A stretch of DNA of 64,000 nt from Phytophthora quininea (lineage: Eukaryota; Oomycota; Peronosporomycetes; Peronosporales; Peronosporaceae): NCBI GenBank assembly GCA_011947345.1, contig JAAVTG010000412.1, forward strand, positions 62,001 through 126,000, given 5' to 3'. The stretch's first letter is position 1. Every line of letters starts with the position of its first letter. This document shows, piece after piece, positions 9,683 to 21,500 of this stretch. Under the pieces are notes generated by a model. The model saw only the letters and a list, made by a program, of their open reading frames with translations, ran no database searches and was not told where the DNA came from. A program made the translations under genes and the position numbers.

Positions 9683-10409
9683 TTTTATATTTATTAAAAT
9701 AAATTGAAATATAAATAAATATTTCAAAAATAAAATAAATATAATATAAATACTAATAAAATTAATAAAATCTGGTGGCGTAATTAAAGCACTTAATATT
9801 ATTATTTTTAAATAAAAAAATTTTCTTAAATTTATAATTATATTAATTTTAAAATATTATTAAAAATTAAAAAAATAAAATAAATATATAAATAAATAAA
9901 ATAAATATATAAATAAATGATGAAAAAATAAATTGAAAATAATTATTTATTTTAGGTTCAAAATAAATTGTTAAAATATAAAAATTTGAGAAATTAAGAT
10001 TTAATAAAAATTCCAAATATGTGGAATAATATTTGTAAAAATTAAATTTATTATAAAAAATTAAAAATAATATATAATATATAAAATTTTATAAAAATAA
10101 AATTCTCAAATTTATATAAACCTGTTAATAAAAAATTCCAAATTAATATTATACTTAATTGAATTGTTAAAAATATTGAAATAAAACTTGCTATAAAAAT
10201 ATTAGTAATAAAAATTTCTGTAATATTTGTAAAAATTAAATATTTTAACATATTTTTATTAAGTAAATTATTTACTAATAAATATATTAATTGATCAGAA
10301 AAATAATATGAAATTATAAAAAGATAAAAAAAGTACTAAAAAGAATAAAAAAATTATATTTTAATTCAAAAAATGTAATTGTAAATAAGTTTTGATTTTA
10401 TTTTTTCAT
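9674..10409 (-). CDS. tatC: Tat translocase subunit TatC (MttB/Ymf16)
   Basis: TatC is the multispanning receptor subunit of the twin-arginine translocase, which moves folded proteins across the inner membrane. After the start at 10409 the protein reads YLQLHFFELKYNFFILF, equivalent to the H-x-x-E-L-R start of TatC. Next come LIFTNITEIFITNIF and NFLLTGLYKFENFI, then the family hallmark ALITPPDFINF before the last helices. About 245 residues, normal size. At least three homopolymer indels break the frame (for example near 10,330 and 10,050). The Tat pathway is consistent with export of the Rieske protein, but no substrate is encoded here. See the TatA-like ORF at 33496-33594. Confidence 0.9.
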
Positions 10410-10418
10410 AAAATTAAA

Positions 10419-10502
10419 GCCTACTTGGTGAAATTGGTAAACACGATAGATTTAAAATCTGTTCCCATTCTAGGGTTATTGGTTCAAGTCCAATAGTAGG
10501 TA
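10419..10502 (+). tRNA. trnL: tRNA-Leu(UAA)
   Basis: A class II tRNA. The acceptor GCCTACT pairs with AGTAGGT; the anticodon TAA lies in GATTTAAAATC; the variable arm is long and the T-arm is GGTTCAAGTCC. It reads UUA, the dominant leucine codon here. Confidence 0.93.
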
Positions 10503-10510
10503 TAATATAT

Positions 10511-10595
10511 TATCAAAGTGGTGAAATTGGTAAACACATTACACTTAGAATGTAACGCTTAATTGCATTAAGGGTTCAAATCCCTTCTTTGATAA
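10511..10595 (+). tRNA. trnL: tRNA-Leu(UAG)
   Basis: The acceptor TATCAAA pairs with TTTGATA. The anticodon arm TTACACTTAGAATGTAA has TAG in the loop. A long variable arm and an intact T-arm follow. It reads CUN codons. Confidence 0.93.
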
Positions 10596-10701
10596 TTTCT
10601 AAAAGAATAAATATTTTTGATTAAAAAATTATTAATTTTAATAAAAATATATCCTTTAAATGAAAATAACTAGAAATTTAATTATAATTATTATAATATA
10701 A

Positions 10702-12681
10702 ATGATTGAAATATTTATAAATAATATAAAATTAAAAGTAAATAAAAATTTAACAGTATTACAAGCATGTAATAACTTTAAAATTGAAATTCCAAAATTT
10801 TGTTTTCAAGAAAATTTACAAATAGCTGGTAATTGTAGGATGTGTTTAGTTGAAATAGAAAATTCACCAAAACCTGTAGCATCATGTGCTATGCCTTTAA
10901 TGCCAAATATGAAAATATTTACAGATACACCTTTAGTACAAAAGCTCGTGAAAGTGTTTTAGAATTTCTTTTAATAAATCATCCATTAGATTGTCCAATA
11001 TGTGATCAAGCATCAGAATGTGATTTACAAGATCAAACAATGATTTTTGGTTCAGATCGTAGTCGATTTTTTTTAAAAAGAGGTGTAGAAGATAAATATT
11101 GTGGTCCATTTATTAAAACTATTATGACTAGATGTATTCACTGTACACGTTGTGTACGTTTTGCAAATGAAATATGTTGTATTGATGATTTAGGAACTAC
11201 TGGTCGTGGAAATAAAACTGAAATTAATTTTTATTATCCAAAAATTTTTAATTCAGAATTTTCAGGTAATTTAGTAGATTTATGTCCAGTAGGTGCTTTA
11301 ACATCTAAACCTTATACTTTTAAAGCACGTTCTTGGGAATTAAAAAAAAGAAGGTATTGATATCTTAGATAGTATTGGATCTAATATTGAAATTGATATT
11401 TTCAATAATGAAATTGTACAATTTTACCTAAAACTAATTTTAATATTAATAAAGAATGGATTTCAAATAAAACAAGATTTTTTTGATAGTTTAAAATATC
11501 AAAGATTAAAATATCCATTATTAAAAGATGAAGAAAATAATTTTCATAAAATAAGTTGGTTTGAAGCTATAGATATTATTAATAATAAATTAATAACAAC
11601 AGATAGTTCTAAAATTAAAAGTATTGTTGGAGATTTAATTGATTTAGAATCTTTATTTTTATTAAAAAAATTTAAATAAATTAGGGATTTCTGATATAAT
11701 TTATGAAAAATATTTAAATAATAAAAATATAAAATTAAATTCTGATTTAACTTCAAATTTTTTATTTAATAATACTTTAAAATCTATAGAAGAATCTGAT
11801 GTTTGTTTAATAATCGGTAGTGATATTCGTCAAGAAGGTTCTATTTTAAATATTCATTTAATTAATCGTTTAAAAAGAGGTAATTTTAAAATTGCTTATA
11901 TAGGTAATAAAATTGATTTTACTTATCCTATAAAACATTTAGGTTTAACTTTAAAAACTTTAATTCAAATTATTATTGGAAAACATTCTTTTGTAAAAAT
12001 TTAAAAAAGCTAAAAAACCTATAATTATTATTGGTGAAAATATTATTAATCAAAAGATGGAATTCATTTAATATCAAAATTAAAAAATTTATCATTTTTA
12101 AAAAATAATATTAATTTTTTAATAGTAAAACAAGTTTAATTAATTTTTTGAAATAACTTTTAAAAAATTACCATTTTATTTTAATAATTCAAAATTATAT
12201 TATTTATTTAATACTAATTTACAAAATAATTTAAAAATAAAAGAAAATGATTTTATTATTTATCAAGGACATCATTTTACAAAAGATGCTCAAAGATCAA
12301 ATTTAATTTTACCTGGTTTAACTTTTTAGAAAAAGTGGGATGTATATAAATTTAGAAGGTTTTATTCAAAAAAATAATAAAAATTTAAATTTAAATACAG
12401 AACAAAGAAAAGATTCTATCATTTATAGAAATATTTATAAATATATATTAAATAAAAATCAATCTAAAATAAATTCATTTTTAAAAATAAAAGATATTTT
12501 ACCTTATTTATTCAAAAAAAAATAAAAATTATAAATAATTTTAATTTTAATAAAAATATTTAAAATTTAATAATAATTTTTAGATTCTTTAATAAAAAAT
12601 ATATATTATAGAAACATATTAGAACAATATTCAAAAATATTAATAAATTCTAATAAAATAATCAAAAATAAAATAAAATAA
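10702..12681 (+). CDS. nad11: NADH dehydrogenase subunit 11 (75-kDa/NuoG)
   Basis: This is the iron-sulfur subunit of complex I that carries three clusters from the flavin site toward ubiquinone. The N-terminus [11 protein letters not shown] is a 2Fe-2S ferredoxin fold with Cys in QACNN, FCFQ, NCRMC and SCAMP. Then come the [18 protein letters not shown] cluster-binding segment and [17 protein letters not shown] for the 4Fe-4S cluster, and [17 protein letters not shown]. The remainder is the molybdopterin-like domain, poorly conserved. About 660 codons, so the full-length form is organelle-encoded here, as in other oomycetes. The frame is broken near 10,945, 11,350, 11,417, 11,675 and several times after 12,000 by homopolymer indels. 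The stop lies 2 bp before nad1. Confidence 0.93.
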
Positions 12682-12683
12682 TT

Positions 12684-13650
12684 ATGATTTATACAATTTT
12701 AAAATTTTTAATTTTAGTATTACCTTTATTAATTGCTGTAGCTTATTTTACTTTAGTTGAACGTAAAGTATTAGCTTCTATTCAAAGAAGAAGAGGACCT
12801 AATGTGGTAGGTACCTTTGGTTTATTACAACCATTAGCTGATGGTTTAAAACTATTTGTTAAAGAAACTGTTTTACCTAGTAATGCCGATGTTGTTTTAT
12901 TTATATTTGCACCAATTTTAGCTTTTTTAAGTTTATTAAGTTGGACTGTAATACCTTTAGGATTTGGTATGTTTTTACTGAATTAAATATAGGTATTTTA
13001 TATTTATTAGCTATTTCATCATTAGGTGTTTATGGTATCATTATTGGTGGTTGGTCAAGTAATTCTAAATATTCTTTTAGGTGCATTAAGATCAACAGCT
13101 CAAATGATTTCTTATGAATTAACTATCAGTTTTTCAATATTATCAGTTATTGTTTGTGCAAAATCTTTAAATTTAATTTCTATAGTATTAGCACAAAAAA
13201 CTGTATGGTATTGTTTTCCTCTTTTCCTATTTTTTTAATTTTTTTATATCATGTTTAGCAGAAACAAATAGACATCCTTTTGATTTACCCGAAGCAGAGG
13301 CAGAATTAGTTTCAGGATATAATGTTGAATATTCTGCAATGGGTTTTGCTTTATTTTTTAGGTGAATATGCAAATATGTTATTAATGAGTAGTTTAACAA
13401 CTATTTTATTTTTAGGTGGTTGGTTAGCACCATTTCCATTTAGTATTAAATTCATAAATTTCTTACCGGGATCTTTTGGTTTAGTATTAAAGTATGTTTT
13501 TGTTGTATTATTTGTAGTAGCTCGAGCTGTTTTACCTAGATACCGATATGATCAATTAATGCGTTTAGGTTGGAAAGTTTTTTACCTTGTACATTAAGTT
13601 GGTTTTTATATACTGCAAGTATTTTAATAAGTTTTAATTGGTTAATTTAA
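12684..13650 (+). CDS. nad1: NADH dehydrogenase subunit 1
   Basis: A membrane subunit of complex I at the junction with the peripheral arm, near the quinone site. Visible family segments are [17 protein letters not shown] (residues ~25-42), [33 protein letters not shown] and the end [15 protein letters not shown]. About 322 codons, normal. The frame breaks near 12,985, 13,070, 13,195 and 13,360, each at an A or T run. The start follows nad11 by 2 bp and the stop precedes nad4L by 2 bp, suggesting one transcript. Confidence 0.95.
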
Positions 13651-13652
13651 AT

Positions 13653-13952
13653 ATGAGTATATTAAATCATTTTATTTTTACTTTTTTTATTTTGTATAGG
13701 TTTATTTGGTATAATATTAAATCGACAAAATATAATAATTATTTTAATGTCTATTGAATTATTATTATTATCAATTAATTTAAATTTTATTTACTTTGCA
13801 GTTTTAATTGATGATATAATAGGACAAATTTTTCATTATTAATTTTAACAGTAGCCGCAGCAGAATCTGCTATTGGATTAGCTATTATGATAGTTTTCTT
13901 CAAATTATATGGAGATATTTCTATTTATAAAATTAATTTATTATCATTATAA
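13653..13952 (+). CDS. nad4L: NADH dehydrogenase subunit 4L
   Basis: A three-helix proton-channel subunit of complex I (NuoK). It starts [10 protein letters not shown] and contains [13 protein letters not shown], with the conserved membrane Glu, and [15 protein letters not shown], with the second Glu. About 100 residues. Two T-run indels (near 13,685 and 13,835) shift the frame. Last protein gene before rns on the + strand. Confidence 0.93.
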
Positions 13953-14124
13953 ATGATAATAAATTAATTTTATAAAATTATTATATAAAATTAAAATAGT
14001 TTAAAAAATAAATAAATTCTATTCTTTAAGATGAAATTAATATAAGAATGTTATATTATATATAATCCTTTGAAATTTTTGTTTTTTAAAAACATTATAT
14101 TAAATAAATTAATTAATATAAAAA

Positions 14125-14979
14125 TTAAATAGAGTTTGATCCTGGCTCAGAATAAATGCTATCGGTATGCTTAACACATGCAAGTTGAATGTTTTTAAAA
14201 CATAGCGAACGGGTGAGTAACGCGTGAATTATCTACCTTTTAATTCGGAATAATTATTTTAATAAAAATACGGAATAAATAGAATAAAGTTTAATAACGT
14301 TAAAAGATGAGTTTGCGTAAGATTATGGTAGTTGGTAGTTTAAAAGACTACCAAGCCTATTATCTTTAGCTGGTTTGAAAGAATGATCAGCCACATTGGG
14401 ACTGAGACACGGCCCAAACTTTTTAAAGGCAGCAGTGGGGAATTTTGGACAATGAGCGAAAGCTTGATCCAGCAATACCGAGTGAGTGAAGAAGGCTAAT
14501 TAGGTTGTAAAACTCTTTCATTAAGGAGGAAAATGACAGTACTTAAAAAGAAGTTCCGGTTAATACCCGTGCCAGCAGCCGCGGTAATACGGGAGGAGCG
14601 AGCATTATTTGGAATGATTGGGCGTAAAGGGTTTGTAGGTGGTTTTTAAGTTGAAAGAAACAAATTAGAGCTCAACTCTATAAATTTTTCAAAACTGATA
14701 AACTTGAGTATAAATAGAGGATAATGGAATTTCTATTGGAGTGATAAAATACGTTGATAATGGAAGGAAGACCAAAGGCGAAGGCAATTATCTGGGTATA
14801 TACTGACACTGAGAAACGAAAGCTTGGGTAGCGAACGGGATTAGAGACCCCGGTAGTCCATGCTGTAAACGATGAGTGCTAATATTTAGAATTTTTAGAT
14901 ATAACAGCTAACGCATTAAGCACTCCGCCTGAAAAGTATAATCGCAAGATTGAAATTCAAAGGAATTGACGGGAGTCTA

Positions 14980-15011
<32 letters not shown>

Positions 15012-15615
15012 AATACGCGCAGAACCTTACCAACTCTTGCTAATTTTAATATAAAATATTATATTAAAAACAGGCGTTGCATGGCTGTCGTCAGCTCGTG
15101 TTGTGAAATGTTTGGTTAAATCCTTTAACGAGCGCAACCCTTATTATTAGTTGCTAATTTATTATAAATAATAAAAGTACTCTAATAAAAAAATTAATGA
15201 TAGGTTAATGGAAGGTGGGGATGACGTCAAGTCTTCATGGCCCTTATGAGTTGGGCTACACACGTGCTACAATGATAACTACAATGAGAGGCAATAATAA
15301 TATAAAGTTGGAGCAAATCTTTAAAAATTATCTTAGTTCGGATTAAGGGCTGAAACTCGCCCTTATGAAGCTGGAATCGCTAGTAATCGCAGAACAGCAT
15401 GCTGCGGTGAATATGTTACTGGACTTTGTACACACCGCCCGTCACATCAGGGAAGTTGATTATTTTTAAAATAATTTTTATTTTTTAGTTTTATTAATTA
15501 ATTATTTAATTTTAATAATTTCTAATTTTAATTAAATTTAATATAATTCCTAAAAAGTAATTAGTAACTTTGATGAAGTCGTAACAAGGTAGTCGTAGGG
15601 AACCTGTGTCTGGAA
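14125..15615 (+). rRNA. rns: mitochondrial small-subunit ribosomal RNA
   Basis: A strongly bacterial-type SSU rRNA: AGAGTTTGATCCTGGCTCAG at 14131, the 530 loop GTGCCAGCAGCCGCGGTAA near 14,568, GTCGTCAGCTCGTG near 15,087, and the decoding region TACACACCGCCCGTCAC near 15,430. The 3' end is GTAACAAGGTAGTCGTAG followed by AACCTGTGTCTGG, with no CCTCC anti-Shine-Dalgarno sequence. About 1.49 kb. Exact ends are estimated. Confidence 0.96.
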
Positions 15616-15651
15616 TAGATCTTTAAACATTCTTAAATTAAAATAATCTAT

Positions 15652-15723
15652 AGGAAAATAGTTTAATTGGTAAAATCATAGTCTCCAAAATTATTGTTAT
15701 GGGTTCAAATCCCATTTTTCCTG
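15652..15723 (+). tRNA. trnW: tRNA-Trp(CCA)
   Basis: The acceptor AGGAAAA pairs with TTTTCCT. The anticodon loop CTCCAAA has CCA, so only UGG is read. That fits the standard code in this mtDNA, where UGA is stop. Confidence 0.93.
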
Positions 15724-15868
15724 TTTTATATAAAATATTATAAATCAAAAAATTTTATAAAATCTGAAATTAATTAAATTCAAGTTATAAAAATAAAATT
15801 TTATTTAAAATACTTTTTAACAAAAGGGAATTTAAATTTAGATTTATAATATTTTATTAATTTTTATT

Positions 15869-16106
15869 ATGAACAAAAATTACAAATATTCTTATTAATT
15901 CTTTTCTTAACATTAGGTATCGCAATTTTTATTTTATATTTACATAACGTATTACCTTATATTAACATTAAAATAGCTTTTTATTATTAAAAAACGGAAT
16001 AAACATATTTAATTTATATGTTAATGATAGCACATTTCATGAACATTATATCTCAGAAGCTGATTTAGTTTTACTAATAGAGCAAATATTAAATTCAAAT
16101 GAATAA
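15869..16106 (+). CDS. conserved-looking 79-codon ORF with one membrane span
   Basis: Allowing one base each in the A-run after ATGAACAAAA and the T-run near 15,980, the frame is exactly 79 codons. It has a strongly hydrophobic N-terminal helix (QIFLLILFLTLGIAIFILYL, residues ~5-24) and a hydrophilic tail with FHEHYISEADLVLLIEQIL. From memory, Phytophthora mtDNA has an unassigned ORF of 79 codons; the length match makes identity likely. I do not recognise its function. The layout suggests a single-pass inner-membrane protein with a soluble acidic tail. Confidence 0.6.
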
Positions 16107-16114
16107 AAATTTAA

Positions 16115-16231
16115 AATAGTTCTTATTTTATTATAATTTTAAACTAAAAAAAAAAAAATCAATAATTATAATTAATTCGTAACTTAACAACGGAGTTTAT
16201 CGTAGACCCGGCGCGATACAGATATACTATT
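16115..16231 (-). rRNA. rrn5: candidate mitochondrial 5S ribosomal RNA
   Basis: On the - strand this 117-nt segment contains GGTCTACGATAAACTCCGTT followed by GTTAAG. That closely matches the helix III/loop C region of 5S rRNA (CCxxxCCGAACTCAGxxGTxAAG). The ends AATAGT (16231-16226) and ACTATT (16120-16115) can pair as helix I, and the length is right for 5S. The block is much richer in GC than the surrounding spacer, so it looks constrained. It lies just behind cob on the same strand. Mitochondrial 5S genes are known from various stramenopiles; a covariance-model search would settle it. Confidence 0.6.
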
Positions 16232-16258
16232 ATATTATTTTAAATTTAAAATAATATA
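16231..16258. repeat. 28-nt perfect AT palindrome at the cob 3' end
   Basis: The sequence reads the same on both strands (core TTTTAAATTTAAAA), so it can form a hairpin or cruciform. It covers the last codons and stop of cob and abuts the 5S candidate. It could be an RNA-processing or termination signal between them. Confidence 0.7.
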
Positions 16259-17401
16259 TTATTTTTAGTATTATAACGTACTAAATATGCTTCAAATTTA
16301 CCTAAAAATGGTATAATAAAAATAAAAAGAAAAAGTAATAAATCATACTAATAACGCCAATTTCTGTATAAGGATATTCAACTGGACATTGTCCAACCCA
16401 ACCTAATAATAAAAAAGCAATAACTAATAACCAATAACATACTTTAAATATTGGTCTAAATGCAGTACTTCGAATTTCTGATGAATTAGTAAAAGGTATT
16501 GTTAATAATATTACTAAAGAACCAAACATTGCTATAACACCACCAATTTTATTTGGAATAGATCTTAAAATTGCATAAAAGGTAAAAAATACCATTCAGG
16601 AACAATATGTAAAGGTGTTTTCATAGGATTTGCTTCAATATAATTATCTGGATGACCTAATGTGTTAGGATAATAAAAAATAAAAATAAAAATATTAAAA
16701 ATAATATCATTAAACCAAATAAATCTTTTGTATAAAAATATGGATAAAATGGGATATTTTCTGTTTTTAAAGTAATACCTAATGGATTATTTGAACCAAC
16801 TTCATGTAATAATATTAAATGTATTAAAACAGCACCTACTATTACAAAAGGGAATGTAAAATGTAAACTAAAAAACGGTTTAATGTTGGATTATCAACAG
16901 CAAAACCACCCCATAACCAATCTACGATATCTTTACCTATTAATGGAATAGCTGAAAATAAATTAGTAATAACAGTTGCACCCCAAAAACTCATTTGTCC
17001 CCAAGGTAAAACATAACCCATAAAAGCAGTAGCCATCATTAAAATGAAAATAATAACACCAGAACACCATAAAGCTTCTCTTGGTGTAATGTAAGAACCA
17101 TAATATAATCCCCTAAAAATATGAACATAAACAACAATAAAAAAAAGAAGCACCATTTGCATGTGTATATCTAATTAACCAACCATTATTAACATCACGC
17201 ATAATATGTTCAACACTATTAAAAGCTAAATCAATATGTGGTGTATAATGCATTGCTAAAAAAATACCTGTTAAAATTTGTACTACTAACATAATACCGG
17301 CTAACGAACCAAATCCAAAAAATAATTTAAATTAATAGGTGTCGGATAATCTATTAAATGATTATTTACTACTGCAAATAAAGATTTTTATTCCATCGCA
17401 T
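16246..17401 (-). CDS. cob: cytochrome b
   Basis: The haem- and quinone-binding core of complex III. Starts MRWNK near the N-terminal amphipathic helix. It includes [20 protein letters not shown] and [10 protein letters not shown] (haem ligands), [17 protein letters not shown] (Qo-site loop), [19 protein letters not shown] (PEWY motif) and the tail [13 protein letters not shown]. About 385 residues, normal. Homopolymer indels break it near 16,345, 16,588, 16,680, 16,870, 17,150 and 17,260. The stop falls inside the palindrome. Confidence 0.96.
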
Positions 17402-17452
17402 AATATGAAATAAAAATTAACCTAAAAACGATAATAATTATTTTAATAAAAA

Positions 17453-18012
17453 TTATAAATTTATTTTTTTATTCCAAGGATTATTAAATTCAAATAATCT
17501 ATATTGTTGGGATAAATTAATAGGTTCATAAACTACTCTTTTTTAATTCATTATAAAATACTTCTAAAAAACCACTTAAAGGGAAATCTTTTCGTAAGGG
17601 ATGTCCTTCAAAACCATAATCAGTTAATATTCTTCTTAAATCTGGATGATTTATAAAAAAATACCAAACATATCCCAAACCTCTCTTTCACACCAATTTG
17701 CAGCTTTATAAATAGTAATAATAGAATCTACAGGTTGTAATTCATTAATATTTATTTTAATTTTTAAACGACTATTAAAACGAATACTTAATAAATTATA
17801 AATTATTTCAAAACGTTTTTTTATGAATATAATCTACAACACAAATATCTGATAATATTTTAAATTGACTATTTGTATGATTTTTAGAAAAAATAATATT
17901 GGAATTAATTTATTAGTAGAAATATTAATACATAATTCATTTTTATATAAAGTATAATTTATAATAGGTAAAATTTGTAATAAATATTGACTAAATTTTT
18001 TAAAATTTTCAT
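17453..18012 (-). CDS. nad9: NADH dehydrogenase subunit 9 (30-kDa/NuoC)
   Basis: A matrix-arm subunit of complex I. The C-terminal hallmark is clear: [37 protein letters not shown] and [14 protein letters not shown]. The end [10 protein letters not shown] is also typical. About 187 residues. The frame is disturbed near 17,540, 17,665, 17,820 and 17,900. Confidence 0.94.
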
Positions 18013-18181
18013 AAATAAAAAATTATAATATAATTTAATATATTATTAATATAATAAATATTATATACAGTATTTAATAATATATTTTATTATTAAAATA
18101 GGAATATATTAAATTAAGGTGATTTATTATTTAATAATTATAATATAATATAATTATTTTTAACAGATTTTAGTTTTATTC

Positions 18182-18427
<246 letters not shown>

Positions 18428-18483
18428 TTAAATTTTTAAAATATCTTAAAGAATAAAAATTTTTATTTTTTTAATAAAACTTA

Positions 18484-18556
18484 TACAATCTCTTGGACTC
18501 GAACCAAGATTTTAAAGCTTAGAAGGCTAATACTCTACCAATTAAGTTAAGATTGT
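18484..18556 (-). tRNA. trnR: tRNA-Arg(UCU)
   Basis: The acceptor ACAATCT pairs with AGATTGT. The anticodon loop CTTCTAA has TCT. It reads AGR codons as arginine. Confidence 0.93.
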
Positions 18557-18567
18557 TTTAGTTTTAT

Positions 18568-19265
18568 TTAAACAATTTTACCAGATTGTATATTAAAAAT
18601 AGCTTTTAATGAATTTCTTGAAAGTTGTTTATAAATTTTTTGTTTAAAATTTTTTTTTTTTTTTAGTTAAAGTTACTGCACCTATTAAAGCTATTAATAA
18701 TATTATACCAGCGGCTAAAAAAAAAAGAATAATAACTATATAAAATTTGACCTATTGTTTCGATATTTGTGATAATATCTAATTGATTTATAACATTTTT
18801 AAAAAAGGTTTTACATCAATAAATATTTCAAAAATACCTGCCATACTATCACTAAAAAAATAAAATATTTACTTCTTGATTAAAAAAGAATTATTTATTA
18901 AATGATAATATGTTGTAAAAACTTTACTAAACATTACAAATGTTTCTAGAAAAAAATAAAACTAATTAAAAAAATAATAGGAAGATATCCAAAATTATTA
19001 TTTATTTTATTTTTATCAATTAAAACATTAACATCTAACATCATAATTACAAATAGAAATAAAACTGTAATTGCTCCTACATAAATAATAATTAACATTA
19101 TTGATAAAAATTCAACTTCCGAAATTAATAATAATCCTGTTGAATTTGTAAAAACTAAAATTAAAAAAATGCAGAATAGATTGTATTAGTAGAATATATT
19201 ACAAATATAGCTGATGTTAAAGCTATAGTTGAAAAAGTATAAAAGAAAATTGTTTCAAAATTCAT
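18568..19265 (-). CDS. nad6: NADH dehydrogenase subunit 6
   Basis: A complex I membrane subunit (NuoJ). The N-terminus MNFETIFFYTFSTIALTSAI leads into the core EVEFLSIMLIIIYVGAITVLFLFVIMMLD, whose glycine and aspartate positions define the family. The C-terminus AAGIILLIALIGAVTLTKKK ends after IFNIQSGKIV. About 232 residues. Frame breaks lie near 18,660, 18,740, 18,860 and 18,950, at A/T runs. Confidence 0.93.
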
Positions 19266-19320
19266 AATAAATTTATATATATATTATCTTAAAGATATAT
19301 ATTTTATTATTTTTATTTAA

Positions 19321-21294
19321 TTAATAAAAAAATAAATAAAAATAATAAAATAATAATAACATTAAAATAATAAATAATAGAAAAAATATTACATTTATTA
19401 AGAAAATAGTACTAATTAGCATTAATAATGAATAATGATAAATATAGCCAGTTTGTATTAAAATTATTTTTTGACTTAAAAATGAAAAAATTGCAGTTAA
19501 TCCATAAGGACCACACATTTCAATTAAACCTTTATCAATCATTTTATAAGTAAAATCATAACCTATTTTTAAAATATATTGATTTATAAATTCATAATAA
19601 ATTTTATCAAAATACCATTTTCTATTTAAAAAATTATAAAAATATATACCATATTCTGATATTTTTAAATTATATAAAAATTTAAATTTAAAGAAATATA
19701 AATAAAAAGCACTAAATAAACCACCAAAACTTAAAATAACTGGTAATAATTTAAAAAATGTTGGTAAAAATTCAGCATCAATCATTTGATTATTTAAAGG
19801 ATTTATATATATTGAATTATTCCAAAAATCAGAACCTAACCCAACAAACATATCTTTTGAGATATAACCAATAAAAATACTACCAAATGCTAATAATCCT
19901 AAAGGAATACCCATTTCTAAAGGAACATCATGTGCATTTTTAATTATATTTTTATATGCATTAGTTTCACTTAAAAAGCAAAAAATAATAAACGAGTTGA
20001 ATAAAAAGCTGTAAAAAAGCACCAATAGTTCCTAACCAATAAGCAAAATGACCTGTTTCACTAAAACTAGCAAATGCTACTTCTAAAATTAAATCTTTTG
20101 AATAAAATCCGGTTAAAAATGGAAAACCCATTAAAGATAAAGAACCTATTAAAAACATAATATAAGTAAAAGGTAAAATACGTCTTAAACCACCCATTTT
20201 TCTAATATCTTGTTCATCACCCATCGCATGAATTACCGCACCTGAACATAAAAATAATAATGCTTTAAAATACGCATGATTTGATAAATGAAAAATTGCT
20301 AAAGGATAATTAGATAAACCACAGGCAAAAACATATAACCTAATTGACTACAGGTTGAATATGCTACAATTTTTTAAAATCATTTTGAACTAATCCAACT
20401 GTACTCGCAAAAAAGCTGTTGAAGCTCCAATAATAGTTATAACTTTTAATGAAAAAATTGAATATTCAAACATAGGTGAACAACGTGCTGTTAAATATAC
20501 ACCAGCCGTTACCATTGTTGCAGCATGTAATAATGCAGAAACAGGTGTTGGTCCTTCCATTGCATCAGGTAACCATAAATGTAAAAAATTTGAGCAGATT
20601 TACCCATTGCACCTATAAATATTAAAATACAAGCAACATCAATAATACTTAAAATATAATTAAAAATATAAATTTAAAATCTTTAACTATTGATATAGCA
20701 GCAAAAGTACTAAAATATTCAATTGTTCGTATATTATAAAAAATTGTTAATATACCTAATAATAAAATTAAATCACTAACTCTATTAACTAACATAGCTT
20801 TAATAGCGGCTTTATTAGCTTGTAAACGTGTAAACCAAAAATTAATTAATAAATATGAACAAAAACCTACACCCTCCCATCCAACAAACATTTGAATAAA
20901 ATTATCACCAGTTACTAAAATTAACATAAAAAAGTAAATAATGATAAATATGACATAAATCTTGATAAATGTGGATCATTTGCCATATATTGAGAAGAAT
21001 ATAAATGAACTAATGTTGAAATACTTGTTACAACAATTAACATTATCATAGTTAAACTATCAAATAAAAACACCAATTACAATTAAATAAACCACTATTT
21101 ATCCAAGTTGATAAATAAATCATATACTCATATTCATTTGTAATTGAATTATAAATAATAATTAATGAAAAAAACAACTTAAAAGGTTGTTAAAGTAGTT
21201 ATAAATACAGAACCTTTACGTCCTATATAAAAACCGAAAAGTCCAGCAGAAACTGAACCTAAAAAGGTAAAAAGATTAAAGTTAATAATAACAT
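19321..21294 (-). CDS. nad5: NADH dehydrogenase subunit 5
   Basis: The largest antiporter-like subunit of complex I. It starts [20 protein letters not shown]. Visible segments include [17 protein letters not shown] and [15 protein letters not shown], further helices with HAA... and the [16 protein letters not shown] part, then the long lateral C-terminal extension ending YYFYLFFY. About 658 codons, normal. Homopolymer indels split it near 19,978, 20,340, 20,410, 20,590, 20,660, 20,935 and 21,070. Confidence 0.95.
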
Positions 21295-21500
21295 AATAGA
21301 ATAATATAATAGAATAATATATTTGAAATATTACAAATAGATATCTTCTTAAATAATAAATTATTTCTAAAAAAATAAATTTATTATAATTATCTTATTT
21401 GTTTTTTATTCAAAATATAATTTTAATAAAATAGACTATAATCTCTTTTATCAATATAATATTTTAATTTTATTATTATTCATTATGAATAATAATGAAA

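Noticed and set aside
12684..13650. Introns in nad1
   Set aside because: The gaps between frames are 0-1 bases at T or A runs; no group I or II intron elements are present.
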